Assembly (NCBI GenBank): GCA_036403035.1
Contig: DASWRT010000229.1
Span: 1-8,867, forward strand
Length of the DNA: 8,867 nucleotides
Origin: DASWRT01 sp036403035
GTDB taxonomy: Bacteria; Pseudomonadota; Alphaproteobacteria; ATCC43930; CGMCC-115725
Reading direction: 5' to 3'
The translations under genes were made by a program, and so were the position numbers. Below are positions 1-5,714 of the stretch, piece by piece; within the stretch, counting starts at the first letter, position 1, and every line of letters begins with the position of its first letter. Under the pieces are notes generated by a model. That model was not told the DNA's origin. It did no database searches and was given only the letters and a program-made list of their open reading frames with translations.

Positions 1-637
1 CCGGCGCGAGCGGGCGGCCCAGGCCGAGGGCGCGGCGCTGCGGGACGGAGAGGACCATGTAGATGAAGTGCTCGGCGGCGAACCGGCTGTCGTCGCTTAT
101 GTCGTCCAGTGCGATCGTGCCGTCCGGCGGCGCGGAACGCCGGTCATGCTCCAGCAGGGCGGCGATGCGCTCGACGCCCTTGGTCGTCCCCAACTGGTTG
201 ACGATGCGCGCCAGTTCCGGAAAGCGCTGCGCCTCCGCGACGATCACGCGGTGCAGCGCGAGCGCGTCCGGCGAGAGCGCGGCGGCCTGGATCTGCTGCG
301 CCGTATGCAGCAGCACCTCGTCGAGCGGAGCCGATTCGTGCAGCGTCGCGTCGAATGGCGGCATCCAGGCTTCGATGAAGCGGCGGATCACCGCCTCGAA
401 CACATCGTCCTTGTCGTGGAACCGGGCGTAGAAGGTCCGCTTCGAGATCCGCGCACGCTCGGCGATCGCATCGATGCTGGTCACGCCGAACCCCTGTGTC
501 AGGAACAGCTCGGTTGCGATGTCGAGGATCGCGCCGCGCAGCCGCGCGGACTCGGCGCGCGACGGGCGCCCCCCGCCGCCGCGCCGTTCCGCTGTCTCTA
601 TCGGCTTCTTCCGTCGGGCGGATGATTCCGGGCGCAA
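1..637 (-). CDS. TetR/AcrR family transcriptional regulator (AefR-like), 3' end outside window
   Basis: A DNA-binding repressor-type protein with 212 residues visible before it runs off the left edge. The helix-turn-helix lies at about residues 36-84, with the typical TetR run GVTSIDAIAERARISKRTFY at 51-70, followed by ARFHDKDDVFEAVI. The ligand-binding half (about 105-212) has LSPDALALHRVIVAEAQRFP (121-140), which resembles the AefR-type TetR C-terminal domain. An in-frame TAA (652-650) ends the upstream lipoprotein gene, so the start must lie downstream of it. The only usable codon before the HTH is TTG at 637-635, preceded by an AGGGA Shine-Dalgarno-like element. The N-terminus is basic and Gly-rich (RRKKPIETAERRGGGGRPSR), a common feature of TetR proteins before the HTH. 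The 12-bp gap to the lipoprotein suggests co-transcription and possible autoregulation. The ligand and targets are unknown. Family assignment is secure; the TTG start is an inference. Confidence 0.9.
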   Translation of the reverse strand, partial: MRPESSARRKKPIETAERRGGGGRPSRAESARLRGAILDIATELFLTQGFGVTSIDAIAERARISKRTFYARFHDKDDVFEAVIRRFIEAWMPPFDATLHESAPLDEVLLHTAQQIQAAALSPDALALHRVIVAEAQRFPELARIVNQLGTTKGVERIAALLEHDRRSAPPDGTIALDDISDDSRFAAEHFIYMVLSVPQRRALGLGRPLAP

Positions 638-649
638 GCCGTCCCTGCC

Positions 650-808
650 TTACCGCCAGTAATGGTGATGATAATATCCCGGCCCGCCGGCCGGTACGAT
701 GATGCAGCCGGACAGGAGGGAGGCGACGGCCAGTGCCGCCGCCGCGGCCAGTCCGGTGCGAAAGCGCCGATGCCGCCCTTTCCGGTCATGTCCCTTCAAC
801 GTGCGCAT
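650..808 (-). CDS. Small lipoprotein with His/Tyr-rich C-terminus
   Basis: Predicted 52-residue lipoprotein of unknown function. The N-terminus is very basic (MRTLKGHDRKGRHRRFR), followed by a hydrophobic stretch (about 18-33) and the lipobox LLSGC with Cys at residue 35. The mature part is only 18 residues: CIIVPAGGPGYYHHHYWR. The start at 808 is chosen because GAGGAG sits 7-8 bases upstream; the reading frame stays open to an upstream ATG at 886, but that would put a long charged extension before the signal sequence. It precedes the TetR gene in the same frame, separated only by TAA and 12 bases. The HHHYWR tail could bind metal or peptidoglycan, but this is speculation. Short proteins with signal, lipobox and PGYYHHHYW-like tails occur in alphaproteobacteria as hypothetical proteins. 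Confidence 0.72.
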   Translation of the reverse strand: MRTLKGHDRKGRHRRFRTGLAAAAALAVASLLSGCIIVPAGGPGYYHHHYWR

Positions 809-885
809 GCGTGTTCTCCTCGGTCGATCGGCAGAGTGACTCAGCGCCGATGGATGAAACTTATGGTGCCCCGTATTGAAACGCA

Positions 886-899
886 ACGGTACCGTACCG
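886..899. promoter_or_regulatory. GGTACC-centred palindrome, candidate operator
   Basis: The intergenic space between the minus-strand lipoprotein/TetR pair and the plus-strand envelope operon contains ACGGTACCGT (886-895), a perfect 10-bp palindrome. It runs on into ACCG, so that GTACC is repeated. It overlaps a weak TTGAAA (876-881) on the plus strand and lies just upstream of an AT-rich run (901-909). Its position fits an operator for the neighbouring TetR regulator, but there is no direct evidence that the regulator recognises it. Confidence 0.35.
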
Positions 900-1042
900 A
901 TTTTTTTAACAGCGGGGACGGTCCGCGTCGATGGTCCGTATCTCTTGCCAGGATCGGAGCGGGGCCTGCGCCCGCTTCGGCGACGAATGCGCCGATAGCG
1001 TGTTGGCAGGTCAGTCCCCGCGCGTTGAGGAGGTCACAGGTG

Positions 1043-1429
1043 ATGGTTCGGCGAGAACATCGTCCGGGACGAAAGGGGATGGCCGGTCTGCGGATCGCTG
1101 CTGCCGCGGCGGCCGGGATCGCGCTGGCCGCGGTTGTCGCACCGTCCGCGGCGGAAGCGCGGGGCTTCGTGGGATTCTCGGTCGGCGTCCCGCTCTTCGG
1201 GCCGGCCTACTATCCGCCGCCGCCGGTCGTTTATGGGCCGCCGCCGGCCGTGGTCTATGCGCCGCCGCCGGCAGCCGTGGTGCCCGCGGCGCCGCTGCCG
1301 AATGCGGGCGCGCAGCAGGGCGACAACTGCCGGGAATACCAGAGCACGGTGACGATCGACGGCCGCCCGCAGCCGACCCACGGCCGGGCATGCCTCCAGC
1401 CGGACGGCACGTGGCGCATCGTCCAATGA
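1043..1429 (+). CDS. Exported Pro-rich protein with surface-antigen-like C-terminal domain
   Basis: A 128-residue secreted protein of unknown function. A Sec-type signal peptide occupies residues 1-39: basic MVRREHRPGRKG, an Ala-rich core, and an AEA cleavage motif before R40. The mature protein begins GFVGFSVGVPLFGPAYY, then has a low-complexity Pro/Tyr/Val segment (57-83) with repeated PPPxVVY units. The C-terminal 33 residues contain CREYQSTVTIDG (96-107) and RACLQPDGTWRIV (115-127). This Cys-flanked module resembles the C-terminus of the 17-kDa surface antigen/RT0821-type outer-membrane proteins; C96 and C117 may form a disulfide. The start is supported by AGGAGGT about 8 bases upstream of the ATG. 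It is the first gene of a three-gene envelope operon, and its stop overlaps a possible ATG of the next gene. The domain parallel is from memory, and function is not assigned. Confidence 0.78.
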   Translation: MVRREHRPGRKGMAGLRIAAAAAAGIALAAVVAPSAAEARGFVGFSVGVPLFGPAYYPPPPVVYGPPPAVVYAPPPAAVVPAAPLPNAGAQQGDNCREYQSTVTIDGRPQPTHGRACLQPDGTWRIVQ

Positions 1430-1443
1430 GCGAGAGCACAAGA

Positions 1444-1656
1444 ATGAGATCGATTTTGCGTACCGTCGCCGCGGCGGTCGTCGTGGCGCTCACCCTGTCG
1501 GGCTGCGTGGTGTACGACCCCGTCCCGGCATATCCCGGTTATCCGGCGGCAGTGTATCCCGCCGCGCCCGTCTACGGTCCGCCGGTCTATGGCTCGGTCG
1601 GCATCAGCATCGGTGAAGGCTGGGGCGGTGGCGGCTGGCATCACCGCCGCTGGTAG
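1444..1656 (+). CDS. Small Tyr/Pro-rich lipoprotein
   Basis: Predicted 70-residue lipoprotein: MRSILRTVAA then a hydrophobic core and the lipobox TLSGC, with Cys at residue 21. The mature chain is PAYPGYPAAVYP-type Tyr/Pro low complexity, followed by SVGISIGEGWGGGGWHHRRW at the C-terminus. The start is ambiguous. ATG at 1444 gives a classical signal peptide and has a weak GAGAG upstream. ATG at 1426 overlaps the previous stop codon as ATGA and would add MSESTR, which could allow translational coupling. I prefer 1444 because the resulting n-region is compact. Its tail WHHRRW echoes the HHHYWR tail of the lipoprotein encoded at 650-808. The role is unknown, presumably periplasmic or outer-membrane. 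Confidence 0.72.
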   Translation: MRSILRTVAAAVVVALTLSGCVVYDPVPAYPGYPAAVYPAAPVYGPPVYGSVGISIGEGWGGGGWHHRRW

Positions 1657-1673
1657 ATCGAGGAGCAGCATCC

Positions 1674-2123
1674 ATGAGAGCCAGTCTGGTTCGGCTTGCC
1701 GCCGCGTCCCTCCTGCTCGCCGGCACCGCCGCGCAGGCATCCGCGCAGGACCGCTGGCATGACGATCGGCGCGGGTGGGACGAGCATCGTCGCGACGACC
1801 GTGGTGGGGATCGCCGCGATGCCGAACGGTGGCGCGACCGCGACATCCACCACTTCCGCGAGCATGATTTCGACCGCTGGCGCGCAGGCCGCTGGTACCA
1901 GGGGCGGCATGACGGGCGGGCCGGCTGGTGGTGGGTGGTCGGCGGCACCTGGTACTACTATCCGCAGCCGGTCTACCCGTACCCCGATCCGTATCAGCCG
2001 CCGGTCGCCGCCGGTCCGCCGCCATCGCCGGGCGCAGTCTATTATTACTGCGACCAGCCGTCCGGCTATTACCCCTACGTTCCCTCCTGCCCGTCCGGCT
2101 GGCGGATGGTGCCGGCCGGGTAA
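1674..2123 (+). CDS. Exported charged/aromatic protein of unknown function
   Basis: A 149-residue secreted protein. The signal peptide is MRASLVRLAAASLLLAGTAA, ending with ASA before Q25. The mature N-terminal half (25-80) is extremely rich in Arg, Asp, His and Trp (RWHDDRRGWDEHRRDDRGGD). A core WWWVVGGTWYYYPQPVYPYP (85-104) follows, then a Pro-rich linker and a C-terminal YYYCDQPSGYYPYVPSCPSG segment (123-142), in which C126 and C139 could pair. The aromatic core with a 'YYYCxxPxGYYPYVxxCPxGW' end is a recognisable pattern in many proteobacterial hypothetical proteins, but I know no experimentally assigned function. The start is supported by GAGGAG 7-8 bases upstream. It is the last gene of the three-gene plus-strand operon, 17 bp after the preceding stop, and ends 34 bp from the convergent DsrE-like gene. 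Confidence 0.82.
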   Translation: MRASLVRLAAASLLLAGTAAQASAQDRWHDDRRGWDEHRRDDRGGDRRDAERWRDRDIHHFREHDFDRWRAGRWYQGRHDGRAGWWWVVGGTWYYYPQPVYPYPDPYQPPVAAGPPPSPGAVYYYCDQPSGYYPYVPSCPSGWRMVPAG

Positions 2124-2157
2124 GCGAAATATCGGTCAACGACCGGGGCAGGCGGTA

Positions 2158-2496
2158 TCAAAGCGTGATCACCTGATCCGGCGGGTTGCCCGAAAGCGCC
2201 TTGTAGAGGTCTGGAAAGCACCCGATCGGCACGCCGTCCAGGAGCTGATCGGCGATCTCGCGCTCATAGCAGCACTGGTCGCAGCCCATCAGCAGGATGC
2301 CCTTCTCGCGCGCGACCTTGAGGAGCCTCTCGCCGAGCGGGTTCCCTTTGACGAGGACGTAGTTGTTGTCCTCGAAGAAGAACATGCCGATCACCTCGGC
2401 GCCGTGCCGCCCTTCCTCCATCTGCGGCAGGATCATCTTGCCGAGCACGTACGAGACGGTATGGCGCTGCGTGGCGAAGATGTAGGCGACCTTCAT
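2158..2496 (-). CDS. DsrE/DsrF-like protein with GCDQCC motif (SaoD-like)
   Basis: A 112-residue cytoplasmic protein. It opens with the DsrE-fold beta strand MKVAYIFAT, followed by a helix (HTVSYVLGKMILPQMEEG), strand GAEVIGMFFFEDNNYVLVKG (32-51) and the segment NPLGERLLKVAREKGILLMG. The motif GCDQCCYEREIA (71-82) places C72, C75 and C76 where DsrE-family proteins carry their active cysteine; C93 follows in VPIGCFPDLY. DsrE-type proteins carry sulfur as persulfide between partners, so a sulfur-, selenium- or metal-relay role is inferred. From memory, the sequence is close to the family named 'DsrE-related protein SaoD', found beside an ABC transporter; the name is not verified here. ATG start at 2496; its ATGA overlaps the stop of the upstream IscU-like gene, so it is the last cistron of the ABC operon. 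Confidence 0.88.
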   Translation of the reverse strand: MKVAYIFATQRHTVSYVLGKMILPQMEEGRHGAEVIGMFFFEDNNYVLVKGNPLGERLLKVAREKGILLMGCDQCCYEREIADQLLDGVPIGCFPDLYKALSGNPPDQVITL

Positions 2497-2963
2497 GGCT
2501 GAGCTTCCCCTTGTTCCCGCTGTGAAGACATGACGCCGCCATCGCAGGCCGCGAGCGCGGCGCGGAACGCGGCGACGGTGAGCGTGGCGCGGTCCTGCTT
2601 AAGGGGTGGCACGCCGGCCAGCTCGGCGACGAGATCGGGCGCCGAAAGCCGCGCGGCCGCGCCAAGGCTGCGGCCGGTCGCCAGTTCGGCGAGCCGCTCG
2701 CAATAGGCGATGAGCGTCACGCACGTATCGGCACGGAAGCCGACATCGCCGATCGTGTCGCCGCCGTCGCACAGGCGGATGCTGAACGCGGCGGAGAGCC
2801 CGTTCCCGTCGGACCGGGCGTGTCCCTCGATCGGCAGCGGCGCGCGTCTGCGGCGGCGCAATCCGCAGTCGAAGCAGTCGCTCACCGAAAGCGGCCGGCC
2901 GGCGTTGCCGCCGCCGCAGCAGGCCGGCGGCAGCCGTTGCGCGATATCGCCGCCGCCGCTCAC
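2493..2963 (-). CDS. Degenerate IscU/NifU-like protein with Cys-rich N-terminus
   Basis: A 156-residue protein. From about residue 50 it follows the IscU/NifU N-terminal scaffold fold: GLSAAFSIRL, then GDTIGDVGFRADTCVTLIAY (68-87), then LAELATGRSL and ELAGVPPLKQDRATLTVAAF (114-133). In true scaffolds three Cys bind the Fe-S cluster. By alignment, the second is kept (C81), the first is replaced by Asn/Gly (about 54-55) and the third by D124. A new N-terminal segment instead carries C15-C16 and the CxxC SDCFDCG (C30, C33), plus C65, C88 and C140. This argues against standard Fe-S assembly and for binding of metal or another thiophile. Start: the longer open frame upstream overlaps the permease out of frame. 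GTG at 2963 overlaps the permease TGA as GTGA, matching the other junctions of this operon, so I chose it. The stop overlaps the DsrE ATG. Confidence 0.78.
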   Translation of the reverse strand: MSGGGDIAQRLPPACCGGGNAGRPLSVSDCFDCGLRRRRRAPLPIEGHARSDGNGLSAAFSIRLCDGGDTIGDVGFRADTCVTLIAYCERLAELATGRSLGAAARLSAPDLVAELAGVPPLKQDRATLTVAAFRAALAACDGGVMSSQREQGEAQP

Positions 2964-3712
2964 CGCCACCGCAGCAGCCGCTTCTCCAGCCGGCCGGCGA
3001 TACCGAAGATCAGCAGCACGAACGCCATGATCAGCAGCACCAGCGCCAGCATCAGCGACGCGTTGTAGGTGCTCTGCGCGAACGAGAGCAGGTAGCCGAG
3101 CCCGCGGCTCGCGCCGACGGACTCGCCGACCACGGCGCCCGTGAATGCGAAACCGACCGCCACCTTGAGATTGCCCATGATCCAGGCGGCGACGAACGGC
3201 AGGTAGACCTCGCGCAGGATCGCCCAGCGGCCGCCGCCGAGCGTGCGCACGCGCTCGACGAGGCGGCGATCGACCTGCTTGATCCCGGTATAGACGGTGA
3301 AGAACACGAGCACGGCGACGAGCACGAAGGCGAGCGCCACCTTCGATGCGATCCCGATGCCGAGCCAGATGACGAAGAGCGGCCCGAGCACGACGCGCGG
3401 CACGGCGTTCAGCAGCATCATCACCGGCTCCAGCAGCTCGGCGACGAGCGGGACGAGAGCTGCCGCCGCGCCGAGGACGACGCCGACGACGATGCCGAGC
3501 GCCAGTCCGCCGAGCGCGGCCGAAAAGGTCGCTTCGAGATGGGGCCAGATGGCGCCGTCCGCGAACAGCTCGACCAGCGCTCCGCCGATTCGGCTCGGCG
3601 GGGGAGCGTAGAGCGGATTGAGCCATCCCGCCCGGCCGGCGGCCTCCCAGAGCGCAAGGGCGATCGCGAGCGCGAGGAGCTGGCGTACCCACACGCGGTT
3701 GAACCGTGTCAC
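2960..3712 (-). CDS. ABC transporter permease, BPD/SsuC-TauC type
   Basis: A 250-residue inner-membrane permease of the binding-protein-dependent family that includes SsuC, TauC and ThiX-type proteins. About six membrane segments are visible (roughly 10-26, 62-82, 84-103, 108-124, 125-142, 172-196, 217-240; some may be partly inserted). The cytoplasmic EAA-like coupling loop is RTLGGGRWAILREVYLPFVA (156-175), with the usual Gly. APPPSRIGGALVELF near the N-terminus is typical of the family. GTG start at 3712 overlaps the ATPase stop as GTGA; the stop overlaps the GTG of the IscU-like gene. It probably forms a homodimer with two copies of the ATPase. Substrate cannot be read from the permease; context suggests a thiol-reactive or thiol-containing molecule rather than an ordinary sulfonate. 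Confidence 0.93.
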   Translation of the reverse strand: MTRFNRVWVRQLLALAIALALWEAAGRAGWLNPLYAPPPSRIGGALVELFADGAIWPHLEATFSAALGGLALGIVVGVVLGAAAALVPLVAELLEPVMMLLNAVPRVVLGPLFVIWLGIGIASKVALAFVLVAVLVFFTVYTGIKQVDRRLVERVRTLGGGRWAILREVYLPFVAAWIMGNLKVAVGFAFTGAVVGESVGASRGLGYLLSFAQSTYNASLMLALVLLIMAFVLLIFGIAGRLEKRLLRWR

Positions 3713-4479
3713 GCCGCTTCGACCTCCTGCCGCGCTCCTTCGACCTCCTGCGACAGGTCGCGCCAGAGCTGCTCGAACAGCGGGCCGAAGGCGGGGTGGG
3801 TGCGCGCCCGGACGAGGTTGCGCGGGCGCGGGATCGGCACCGTGTAGAACTGCGAGACCCGGGCGCGCGGACCCTGCGACAGCAGGTAGACCGTGTCCGA
3901 CAGCGCCAGCGCCTCCTCCAAATCGTGCGTGACCAGCAGGACGCCGATCCCCTCCCGCTCGACGAGGTCGACCACGTCCTGCGTGACGCGCGCCCGGACG
4001 ATCGCGTCGAGCGAGGCGAACGGCTCGTCCATCAGCAGCAGCCGCGGCCGCAGCGCCAGCACCTGGGCCAGCGCCACCCGCTTGCGCTGCCCGCCGCTGA
4101 GCCGGCTGGGATAGCGCGGCCCGAACCCGCCGAGGCCGAGCCGCTCAAGCCACGTCTCTGCCTCGGCGGCGGCGCGCCGCCGGTCCATGCCGCGCAGCCG
4201 CAGGCCGAGCGCGACGTTCTCCGCGGCGGTCCGCCAGGGCAGCAGCGCATCGTCCTGGAACAGGATGCCGATGTCGCTCGGCGACAGCCCGGCGTCGCGC
4301 TCGATGCGGCCGGCCGACGGCGCCTGCAACGCCATGACCGCCCGAAGTAGGCTGCTCTTGCCGGAGCCGGACGGCCCGACGAGACTGACGAAGCGGCCGG
4401 CTTCGACCTCAAGACTTGCGCCTTCCAGGACCGGCTCGGGGCCGCCGTACGAGAGCGACAGGTCGGCGACGCGCAGCAC
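3709..4479 (-). CDS. ABC transporter ATP-binding protein, SsuB/TauB type
   Basis: A 256-residue ATPase powering the neighbouring permease. All motifs are intact: Walker A GPSGSGKS (35-42), Q-loop LFQDDALLPWR (73-83, Q75), signature LSGGQRKRVALAQ (127-139), Walker B LLLMDEPFASLD (147-158) and H-loop VTHDLEEAL (183-191, H185). The D-x-LLPW Q-loop and overall length match the nitrate/sulfonate/taurine subfamily. The C-terminal tail (about 205-256) has PIPRPRN, common in this group. GTG start at 4479, three bases after the TGA of the substrate-binding gene and with no strong Shine-Dalgarno of its own, so translation is probably coupled. The stop overlaps the permease start. Confidence 0.95.
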   Translation of the reverse strand: MLRVADLSLSYGGPEPVLEGASLEVEAGRFVSLVGPSGSGKSSLLRAVMALQAPSAGRIERDAGLSPSDIGILFQDDALLPWRTAAENVALGLRLRGMDRRRAAAEAETWLERLGLGGFGPRYPSRLSGGQRKRVALAQVLALRPRLLLMDEPFASLDAIVRARVTQDVVDLVEREGIGVLLVTHDLEEALALSDTVYLLSQGPRARVSQFYTVPIPRPRNLVRARTHPAFGPLFEQLWRDLSQEVEGARQEVEAA

Positions 4480-4482
4480 CGC

Positions 4483-5562
4483 TCAACCCGCCCGCGCCGC
4501 GATCGACGTGTCGTAGAGCCCTGATGTATCCGTATCCGGCTTCAGCAGACCCGCTGTCTTCAGCGTCTCCGCGACGCGGTTGGACGCCGAGAGGTCGATC
4601 GCCACCTCGGTCGGATACAGCGAGTCGCGGTAGCGGCCGAGCACGTCGCGCAGCTCGCCCATGTCGGCGCCGGCCGTCAGCTCGCGCGGCAGCGCCTTCG
4701 CCAGATCCTCCGGCGACGCGGCCCGCGTGGCGCGCAGCGCCGCCTGGAGCGCGCCGGCAAGCGCCGTCATCTCGTCGCGGCGGGCCGGGATCTCCGTCGT
4801 GCGCACGGCGACGCCCATGAACTCGTAGGGGCCGCCGAGATATTTCTGCGCGTCTTCATTGTTCATCGCGTTGACCAGCACCCGGCCGCCGGCTTTCTCC
4901 ACCAGGGTCAGGGCCGGCTCCTGGACGAGGCCGGCATCGACCTGTCCCTGGCGCAACGCTTCGAGGAGGTTCGGGCCGAGCGTCGCGAACTGCACCTGCG
5001 TCGCCGCGACGCCGGCCCCGCGGAGCAGATTGAGCAGCAGCGCGTGATCGGCGTTGCCGAGGGCCGAGACGCCGACGGTCCGGCCCTTGAGGTCCGCGAT
5101 GTCCTTGATCTCGGCGGCGCGCTTCGGCGCGGTGGCGAGGGCGAAGAGCGGCAGCCGTCCGGTCGTGGCGAAGCGGCGGATGTCGGCGCCGTGGCCGTAA
5201 GCCTGGAGCGCTACGTCGAGCGAGGTCGCGGCATAGTCGACGGCGCCCCCGACCAGCGCCTGCATCGCCGCGTTGCCGCCGCGGGTATAGACCAGCTCGA
5301 CGTCCAGCCCGGCATTGCCGAAGTGGCCGCCGGCCCGCGCGACCTCATAGGGGACGACGCAGAGGAGCTGGCTGCAGAAGGCGAGCTTGATGTGCTTGCC
5401 GGCCGCGGCTTGCGCGGCGCCGGCGTTCCCGACGCTCGCCGCCGCGATCACGCCGGCCGCGGCGCCCTTGAGGAGGCTCCGCCGATCGACCGGCGGGAGC
5501 GGCGGCGCCACGCCGCTTTCCGGCGGCTCGCTGAGGGAGAACGGTTTGTCGCAGCAGCCCAC
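4483..5562 (-). CDS. Tat-exported ABC substrate-binding protein, NMT1/SsuA-like
   Basis: A 359-residue periplasmic binding protein. The twin-arginine signal is DRRSLLKG (26-33) with an Ala-rich core and probable cleavage near AQA (50-52). The mature part begins KHIKLAFCSQLLCVVPYEVA (56-75) and continues GLDVELVYTRGGNAAMQALV and VDYAATSLDVALQAYG, the usual NMT1/THI5/SsuA-like layout; DLKGRTVGVSALGN and RQGQVDAGLVQEPALTLVEK mark the second lobe. Unusual points: C63 and C68 (CSQLLC) sit in the loop after the first strand, at or near the ligand site, and a GCC motif (C3-C4) precedes the Tat signal. The frame is open to 5742, but GTG at 5562 is chosen because GGGAGG lies 5-6 bases upstream and the Tat signal then sits near the N-terminus. 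First gene of the five-gene operon. Export folded via Tat and the Cys pair suggest a metal, organometal or thiol-reactive ligand (inference). Confidence 0.9.
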   Translation of the reverse strand: MGCCDKPFSLSEPPESGVAPPLPPVDRRSLLKGAAAGVIAAASVGNAGAAQAAAGKHIKLAFCSQLLCVVPYEVARAGGHFGNAGLDVELVYTRGGNAAMQALVGGAVDYAATSLDVALQAYGHGADIRRFATTGRLPLFALATAPKRAAEIKDIADLKGRTVGVSALGNADHALLLNLLRGAGVAATQVQFATLGPNLLEALRQGQVDAGLVQEPALTLVEKAGGRVLVNAMNNEDAQKYLGGPYEFMGVAVRTTEIPARRDEMTALAGALQAALRATRAASPEDLAKALPRELTAGADMGELRDVLGRYRDSLYPTEVAIDLSASNRVAETLKTAGLLKPDTDTSGLYDTSIAARAG

Positions 5563-5607
5563 GAGAACCTCCCGTTTGGAGGCCGGTCCGAAACCCGCCA
5601 CCGAAAC

Positions 5608-5637
5608 AAAAAACCGCCGCGGCTGAAACCGGGCGGC
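5608..5637 (-). terminator. Terminator-like hairpin in the ABC operon leader
   Basis: On the minus strand, GCCGCC (5637-5632) pairs with GGCGGT (5618-5613, one G-U). Inside it, CGG (5631-5629) pairs with CCG (5622-5620) around the 6-base loop TTTCAG, with one bulged C. A run of six T (5613-5608) follows immediately. This is a good Rho-independent terminator by eye. It lies 46 bases upstream of the binding-protein GTG and 166 bases after the ene-reductase stop. It may simply end the ene-reductase transcript, but too little room remains downstream for a promoter, so it may act as an attenuator for the ABC operon. Confidence 0.65.
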
Positions 5638-5646
5638 ATCCCTTAT

Positions 5647-5682
5647 GGGCGCCCCTGCCTTAGCCGCATTTCTAAGGCGCCC
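5647..5682 (-). promoter_or_regulatory. Bulged stem-loop upstream of the leader terminator
   Basis: Read on the plus strand, GGGCG (5647-5651) pairs with CGCCC (5678-5682) and CCTTAG (5658-5663) with CTAAGG (5672-5677). This gives an 11-bp stem with a 6-base one-sided bulge and an 8-base loop. It sits directly before the terminator hairpin in the minus-strand leader. It could be the sensing or anti-terminator element, but it matches no riboswitch class I recognise, and GC-rich DNA forms such stems by chance. Confidence 0.35.
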
Positions 5683-5714
5683 GCAAGCTGGGCTCGAAAT
5701 CGGCGCCGGCCGAC

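Noticed and set aside
1255..2139. A 294-codon open frame on the minus strand under the envelope operon
   Set aside because: The translation is Arg/Ala low complexity with no motif. The plus-strand genes have good Shine-Dalgarno sites and signal peptides.
2133..2145. Hairpin CGGTC-AAC-GACCG between the convergent genes as a terminator
   Set aside because: The stem is only 5 bp with no T-run on either strand, which is too weak to call although the location is right.
2964..3692. Upstream extension of the IscU-like reading frame as one 399-residue protein
   Set aside because: The extension is the out-of-frame shadow of the permease, Arg-rich and motif-free. The GTG overlapping the permease stop gives a sensible start.
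2493..5562. In-frame TGA selenocysteine codons in the ABC operon, as in Sec-containing Sao relatives
   Set aside because: The reading frames are closed by their TGA codons exactly at the next gene's start, and the expected positions carry Cys codons. No UGA readthrough is needed to complete any protein.
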